From Stichopus chloronotus (taxonomy: Eukaryota; Echinodermata; Holothuroidea; Aspidochirotida; Stichopodidae), in the NCBI GenBank assembly GCA_021234535.1, contig CM037842.1:24243106-24307105 (forward strand): 64,000 bases of DNA, in the 5' to 3' direction. The notes under the pieces are model-generated. The model did not search any database, was not told the origin of the DNA, and was given only the letters and a program-made list of their open reading frames with translations. Numbering within the stretch: position 1 is the stretch's first letter; every line of letters starts with the position of its first letter. Position numbers and translations under genes: made by a program. This document shows positions 59,301 to 64,000 of this stretch, piece after piece.

Positions 59301-61931
59301 TAATTTGTCGTCAACCCGTATTCTTATTGCTCATGGAACTGTCGTCAGAAGTCCTGTAACTGTTCCGATACTGTCAGAACCCATTTTACAACTGCCAGAC
59401 CACCTGTGAGATTCCAGAACGTTTCTTACTGTACATCGTAACAAATGTGTACATGTGACTGTGTATTGCGTGTGGCCGCCATCTTGCAGGTCGAAATCTT
59501 CAGCTGAGCTTGATGTGAGGAACAGACTATATTAACCCCGTGTAATGATGACTGCACTTACTACTTTCGAGCTGAACATTAGCGATGATTACTACCGAGA
59601 AGCTAGAAGTCAACTCTACTAACACTACAGTTGAGACAGGTACCTTACCGCGTAGCGACCGCGATGGATCCGTAGGCTAATTAATGTTATTTCAGATGTT
59701 CACAATTCAATTCATATTGCCATGAAACTAAATGTTTATGTTAATGTATTCATTACTGCATCCTTTAAGAGTTATGTGACTTACGTGAAGTAAGGCATAA
59801 TGTTACGATGTAATATTCTGAAAGTTAGGCTCCCAAGTGTGTATTGACTGTTGTGTTTACTGTGAGGCCTAGTGTTAGGCTAACGATGTGTAGTTTCCCT
59901 AAAGTGTGTGATATGGCCATTGGTGTGATTACTGTGTGCTGGCAAGTGTTAGCCTGGTGTGTTGACGTTGTTTAAAGTACGACCTCAGTGGGTCAGAGGT
60001 AAGAGTTTACATTTTCTCTCATGTGTCATGAAAGCTAGGTGTGAGCAGACACAAAGCAGGGGTGTATCCAAATCTGGGTTTACTCTACATGGTGTGTAAT
60101 GTACAAAGTATTCTTTAAGTCTTTTTATTTCCTTTTATTCTTTTTTAGTAATTGGGTTTTAATACTGGGAGGTTCAAAGCATAGACAGTCGTGTCATATT
60201 GTGTTCAATGTCTCTAGTGTTGGTTGCAGAAGAAACTAGGAATAGAGAATTGCTATTGTTCTTCGGAGACAAACCGTCACTTGTGAATAGCCTGAGATAG
60301 GTCTGTGTGTCAGTCTCATACGAGAAAGGTGTAATTACCTACACAGTATCTATGGGCCTGTATTTGTCTTTGTTTGCCGAGGATATAGATAAGGGAAGTT
60401 GGACAACCGTGCCGAGACTTAAATGTCGTCCCTTAGGTTCTATGATGAGAGGCAATTGTTGTGTTTAATTATAGGCACTCAGCTATGTTGCAAGTAGGAG
60501 TTGGCTCGTGTCCCCTCCAACCGTCGAACGTAGTAATGTTACCCTCAGTAGCTGAATATTTGTACCTTGCCTCACAACTACTGGCCTGATACCCAGTAGG
60601 CTTGGCCAACGACCCCCAATATTTAACATCAGTAAGGACGCCCCCAAGTTCAGCCATTGGTACTTTAAGGTCCCATAGGACCCCGGGGCGCGTCCCCTTA
60701 CACATGTAAAACTCATTTTCCTTTGAAAAAAAGGAAAATAGTTAATACTGTCAGCATATTCCTAAAGTAGCACTTTACGGCCAGAGCTCAACTCGAACAT
60801 AGATACACATTCATGCAAAAAAAAAAAAACACACAAATTCTGTCACCTCAAACATTAATTTCATCTATAAACTATGGGATCCTCACATAACCAATTTTGC
60901 TAGATTATAAAAATACATGAGACGTAGTAATGGCGAATGTATATTGAATTCCAATGAAAAAAAAAAAAAACTGGCAAGACGTTAACAGCCTTTTAGCTGA
61001 ACTTAATAGTTTAAGTGAATTACTCATTGAAAGCGTAGAGGTTTGATGAATCCTTCTAACCTTGCACCTGCAAGTCAAAGATTGTCTCATGGAAACTACC
61101 TGTGAGATAGTAAACAATGGACGTGTACATCCCTCCGTCGCTATATGACACATTGCATAACGTCAATTTGCTGACAACCACGTCTTCGGTATGTTTTTGT
61201 CCCCAGTCAGATGTTTTAACATATTCTCCATTATTTCCCTTCCACACGATCGTCTGCAACTTTCGTGTAGGATCAACTGTCGTATTGAAGGTGATAGATC
61301 CCCCGATGATGCAAGTGTATTCAAGTTTTAAGCCTGCAATGGTTTCTGTAGAGCATGAAAGAGCACTAAACCAAGAATGTTGACGTCATTGTTATGTATA
61401 TGAATATCTTGCAATAATCTTCGTTCTTCTATTGACTCCAGATTTAGGATATTATTATTATAATTATTATTACTATTGTTATTATTATTGTTATTATTAT
61501 TATTGTTATTATCTGTTGTTCACATTTTGTACGTGTTCCTTTACCACAATTTTTTCTTTTAGTTTTATTGGAGTTTGTTCAAATTGACAATTTTCCTTTC
61601 TCATTTTCGTCACTTCCTGCAGGGCATTCTTGTTGAAAAACATCTAGGACTTTAGAGTGCTTAATAATACCTTGATGCTTTTATGTAAATCCTATAAATT
61701 TGCAATTATCTAACATCTTTTAAACATGTATAGAAATAGATCTATACATGATACCACTTTAATAGACCAACTGAAGAAAATTATTTCACAACATTAATGC
61801 ACAAAATAAAAGAAAAACATCTCTGGATAAATTTTTGTTTACTTACCCGACATCATGAACTGGAGAATTATTCCAAATAGTGAGACATATTCCATAATGA
61901 AGAGTAGCAAAGAACAAGATATACCAAACAT
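56339..61931 (-). CDS. Gene C: three-Ig-like-domain type I membrane receptor (six-exon model)
   Basis: Predicted receptor of about 375 residues. Exons in transcript order: 61931-61847 (signal), 61345-61061 (V-like), 58391-58092 (Ig2), 57572-57270 (Ig3), 56922-56815 (transmembrane), 56382-56339 (tail and stop). All introns are phase 1 and the middle four exons are divisible by three (285, 300, 303, 108 nt). The transmembrane run is followed by RYY then RRR, a stop-transfer signal, and the tail is only about 14 residues after it. No signalling motif is seen, so it would need a partner or act as an adhesion or decoy receptor (inference). The architecture parallels gene A at the other end of the window, but the domains differ enough that they are not recent duplicates. 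Confidence 0.8.
56815..56922 (-). CDS. Gene C exon 5: transmembrane helix
   Basis: 36 codons, phase 1 at both ends (acceptor TTCAAAAAG|AC, donor TTACA|GTGAGT). Encodes a short stalk then LPLILAVTVSLLIGFFVALL and GYRYY. Confidence 0.8.
57270..57572 (-). CDS. Gene C exon 4: Ig domain 3 (C2/I-like)
   Basis: 101 codons, phase 1 at both ends (acceptor AATTTTCAG|AT, donor GTTG|GTGAGA). Clear Ig signature: GDNVSLECESNGNPLPTVR, later EEIGGNYRCTADNGVGS and TANVTIKV. Two extra Cys (PICKS, DICRY) may form a second bond. Confidence 0.85.
58092..58391 (-). CDS. Gene C exon 3: Ig-like domain 2
   Basis: 100 codons, phase 1 at both ends (acceptor CTTTTTTTCAG|GA, donor GCACT|GTAAGT). Begins YPFLVLPGNATIEGEMTEVN then CC, with a later MVCEV F-strand-like Cys. 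Trp is absent; LIYRFYLEE takes the C-strand position. Divergent Ig-like fold, sequons NAT and NTS. The first half of this exon is duplicated at 58864-59036. Confidence 0.75.
58413..58863. mobile_element. 451-bp terminal-inverted-repeat element (MITE-like)
   Basis: Ends GTGAAAGTGGGGGTG (58413-58427) and CACCCCCACTTTCAC (58849-58863), exact 15-bp inverted repeats. It lies precisely between the two copies of the gene C exon 3 segment. No coding capacity. A truncated relative sits at 37096-37286 with the same terminal sequence. Confidence 0.75.
58864..59036 (-). pseudogene. Partial duplicate of gene C exon 3 (acceptor plus 5' half)
   Basis: Nearly identical to 58233-58406: same acceptor, same coding start, with only a handful of substitutions by eye. 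It lacks the 3' half of the exon and the donor; reading on enters the adjacent inverted-repeat element and stops after about twelve codons. Recent by its low divergence. Confidence 0.8.
59150..60460. other. Unassigned 1.3-kb stretch in gene C intron, higher GC, GCCGCCATCTTG motif
   Basis: The composition differs from the flanks (more GC and CpG). It contains GCCGCCATCTTG near 59472-59483, a classic YY1-type site often found at promoters and in retroelement 5' ends, and a donor-like GAGACAG|GTACCT near 59640. It may be the 5' region of an inserted element. No protein recognised. Confidence 0.3.
60469..60720 (-). pseudogene. Degenerate sushi/CCP-like fragment in gene C intron 1-2
   Basis: The frame ending at 60469 reads LKVPMAELGG, GYQASSCEARYKYSATEGN and TTFDGWRGHEPTPTCNIAEC, resembling a complement-control (sushi) module: a GY turn, then G-W...P.C near the end. 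Several of the four conserved cysteines are missing and the frame runs into TAA with no donor. A second overlapping frame starts MSFTC. I read it as a dead exon, from a shuffled gene or a transposed copy; it is not needed for the gene C model. Confidence 0.35.
61061..61345 (-). CDS. Gene C exon 2: V-like domain lacking the canonical Cys pair
   Basis: 95 codons, phase 1 at both ends (acceptor GCTCTACAG|AA, alternative CATTGCAG|GC at 61333; donor CAAG|GTTAGA). The V-set pattern is GGSITFN, TIVWKG, KLTLCNVSYSDGGMY, but the B-strand Cys is Asn and the F-strand DGGMYTS has Ser for Cys. Two other cysteines, in EYTC and LTLC, could form an alternative bond. Confidence 0.75.
61449..61515 (+). repeat. 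(ATT)n microsatellite in gene C intron 1
   Basis: Imperfect ATT/GTT triplets, about 22 copies, a short distance upstream of the V-like exon acceptor on the minus strand. Confidence 0.9.
61847..61931 (-). CDS. Gene C exon 1: start codon and signal peptide
   Basis: ATG at 61931, then 28 residues with a hydrophobic core (CSLLLFIMEYVSLFGIILQF) and donor TCGG|GTAAGT at phase 1. The methionine context and downstream phase support this start. Confidence 0.75.
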
Positions 61932-62801
61932 GTTGTCACTGTCTCGAAAGTCTAAATCCACAATATGCTGCTGATCATTTCTAATGAGCTTTAAAGTAGT
62001 TTTAATAAGTGACATCAGTGAACACTTTCATTGTTCATTAACTGCCGTGACAATAGAATAATAACCAGGAGCAAAATACCAAACAACCGTTTACAACTTG
62101 CTGCGTTTTTATCTTATACTTAAGTGTCAATACAGAATGAAAGTTGTGGTACTTCAAAATAATTATAGGTCTACTGTATAAATTTACTTGTTTTCAAACT
62201 AGTTAGCTTATAAACGAAATAAGCCTTTATTTACCATAAGGTCAGATCATCTAAAAAGAAATCGAAAACTAAGGTGATCGTGTTACTACCTTGTTATGAT
62301 TCAGGTTTTATTGAGTAAACTTGTTTACACACTTAAAATAATAAGGTAATAAACGGTCCTGTTTTATTAGATAGGACATGCAATCTTAAAAGCAACGACC
62401 AGTCGCAGCTGGTTGTGGTTTAAATTGTGATAATTAAAAAAAGGCTGGTATTTCTATATGTTTGACATGACAGCAACCTGTAAATGATCGATAGTAGCAA
62501 TTATTGCAGAACTGTCTTCGCACCTAACAGCGTAAGTTACAACTCAGGTAACCGTTTAAAAGTGTTAATACCTTTCTTTCCTAGGTTACGCGCTTTAATG
62601 CTAATGGCAAGTGCATCACGGAGAGGTAAAGGACAAAAGTGCACGTGTGCGCAAACTTTCAGTGTTGAATATTACAGAATGCAACAGAATGCAAAACGGA
62701 CATCAATGGTGCAGATTCGGGCTAGTCCTCAGTCGTGGACAAACCCGTTGGGACACCCGCTAGATGTGTCAACACAAATGTTGGCCAGTAAAGGACGATA
62801 A

Positions 62802-63420
62802 ATGTATCGGAAAGGTATTTTTTCTAGGCATCTAGCGAATGTTTTTTGTAAGCTTAAGCTTAATGCCTTTCAGTTAGACCCCACCCTTATTTCCCTGTTT
62901 TATAGAGCAACAATTGAGACTATGCTCACCTTTTGTTTGTCAGCCTGGGGTGGGAATGCAACTGCCTATGATTTGAAAAAAAAAAGCTTAATAGAGTTAT
63001 TATGACAGCTAAGAAAGTGTGCCAGTCAGTTCAATTGAAGAGCTGCTTGAAAGGGTAACAGGTAGGAAATTTGAATCGTTAATGTTGTCTAATCATCATC
63101 CACTGAGAAAAAAAAGTGGAATTAAGTAAACGTACACGTAGGGCAATTGTCATGAAATGTAGGACGGAATGATACAGAAAAATCGTTTTTACCACGAGCT
63201 ACATTTAGTCTGGCCAACAGTTTCATAAGAAAGTAAGGGCAATTGTATATTCATTTTATCTGTGGGTTTAGGTACGTATTTGTCTTATCATCTTGCATTT
63301 TAAGGTTTTGACTGTTTTTAGGTTTTTTATGGTTTTTCATTGTTTCTCTTACGTTTTATGTTTTGTGAGATGAAATGGCTCCAAATTCCTTTTATGGTCA
63401 ATAAAGACTATAATCTTATA
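62802..63420 (+). mobile_element. LINE 3' end, decayed reverse-transcriptase C-terminus
   Basis: MYRKGIFSRHLANVFCKLKL, then LISLFYRATIETMLTFCLSA and WGGN: the same protein region as the LINE at 27 kb, on the other strand. A frameshift/stop follows the A-run near 62978-62987; coding sense continues in another frame (IEELLERVTGRKFESLMLSN, HHPL). Ends with AATAAA at 63400-63405. 5'-truncated pseudogene. Confidence 0.7.
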
Positions 63421-64000
63421 TGAAGTGTACAGTTTCCAACGGCAGAAGGAGCATATTGCACTCATATATATCTCAGAAATCCTCAGAGATGGCCTCTCAT
63501 GACGTGCCGTGGAAAGTCAGTGGGGTCAAATTTGCCGATAAGCAATATAGCTAATCGACAACGTGAAATCTGCCAACTTTATTGGTAATTTTACAGTAAA
63601 GCTGTACAAATTGTAAAATAAATGAGGCAGATGTACATAAGATATTTCGTTTTATCTTGTATATGTTGGACATTAGTTTACACGTTTGGTGTTCCTTTTT
63701 ATCTATATGCATATGTAGTTTAAAGAGACTGACTAATTCAATATTAAAAGATAGAAGGTAGCATACCTTTTTATAAAGTGAACAAACCAATTATTCAATA
63801 ATTTTAACGACGAATGTGTTGGCACAATTACTAGTGTGATTACCCACTAGCTCTCACTGTTAGGGCTATGCCCACTTCACAGTAAACACCAGCAGCATCG
63901 TTAACACCAAAGCCTGATTTAATTTATGAAAATAAAGACATTCAGATCACAGTAATTAAAGCAATACTGTAATCACTACTGCAATAACGTAGTCCTGTAT

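Overview
The window is eukaryotic and from a metazoan. It is AT-rich, split into small exons with GT-AG boundaries, and full of dispersed repeats. It carries immunoglobulin-superfamily receptors and an RTK-like kinase domain. The repeat types (L2/CR1-like LINE ends, a Penelope-like end, tandem satellites running into CA runs) and the receptor types suggest a marine invertebrate deuterostome such as an echinoderm. That assignment is an inference from style, not from a marker gene.

Layout. 1-10.9 kb is repeat-dominated: a dispersed element with CA runs, a roughly 150-bp satellite arranged as dimers, and an (ATG)n microsatellite. 10.98-25.98 kb (minus) holds gene A, a complete-looking model of five exons: signal peptide, three Ig-like domains, transmembrane segment and short tail. 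26.8-27.5 kb holds a minus-strand LINE 3' end. 28.9-30.98 kb (minus) may be the 5' end of an unrecognised gene D. 31-36.9 kb is repeats plus a curious cluster of short overlapping minus-strand ORFs between a G13 and a C13 tract. 36.97-44.05 kb (plus) holds gene B, the intracellular half of an RTK-like protein in eleven exons that join in phase. Its catalytic motifs are lost (HRD to HPG, DFG to DFC, invariant Asn to Lys), and one exon has a one-base excess that breaks the frame. 44-56 kb is intergenic and repeat DNA, including a 195-bp direct-repeat pair, a second copy of the satellite/CA element, and a Penelope-like fragment. 56.34-61.93 kb (minus) holds gene C, a six-exon Ig receptor: signal peptide, V-like domain without the canonical cysteines, two more Ig-like domains, transmembrane segment and a basic tail of about 14 residues. 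Its introns hold a terminal-inverted-repeat element, a fresh partial copy of one of its own exons, and a degenerate sushi-like fragment. 62.8-63.4 kb is a plus-strand LINE 3' end.

How the genes relate. Genes A and C have the exon logic of Ig receptors: domain exons divisible by three, with all introns phase 1. Neither has a recognisable signalling domain. Gene B is the reverse: a kinase-like cytoplasmic module with no ectodomain visible upstream. A shared recognition/adaptor system is possible but remains an inference; the sequence shows only co-location. All exon boundaries were read by eye from splice consensus and phase, without transcript data.
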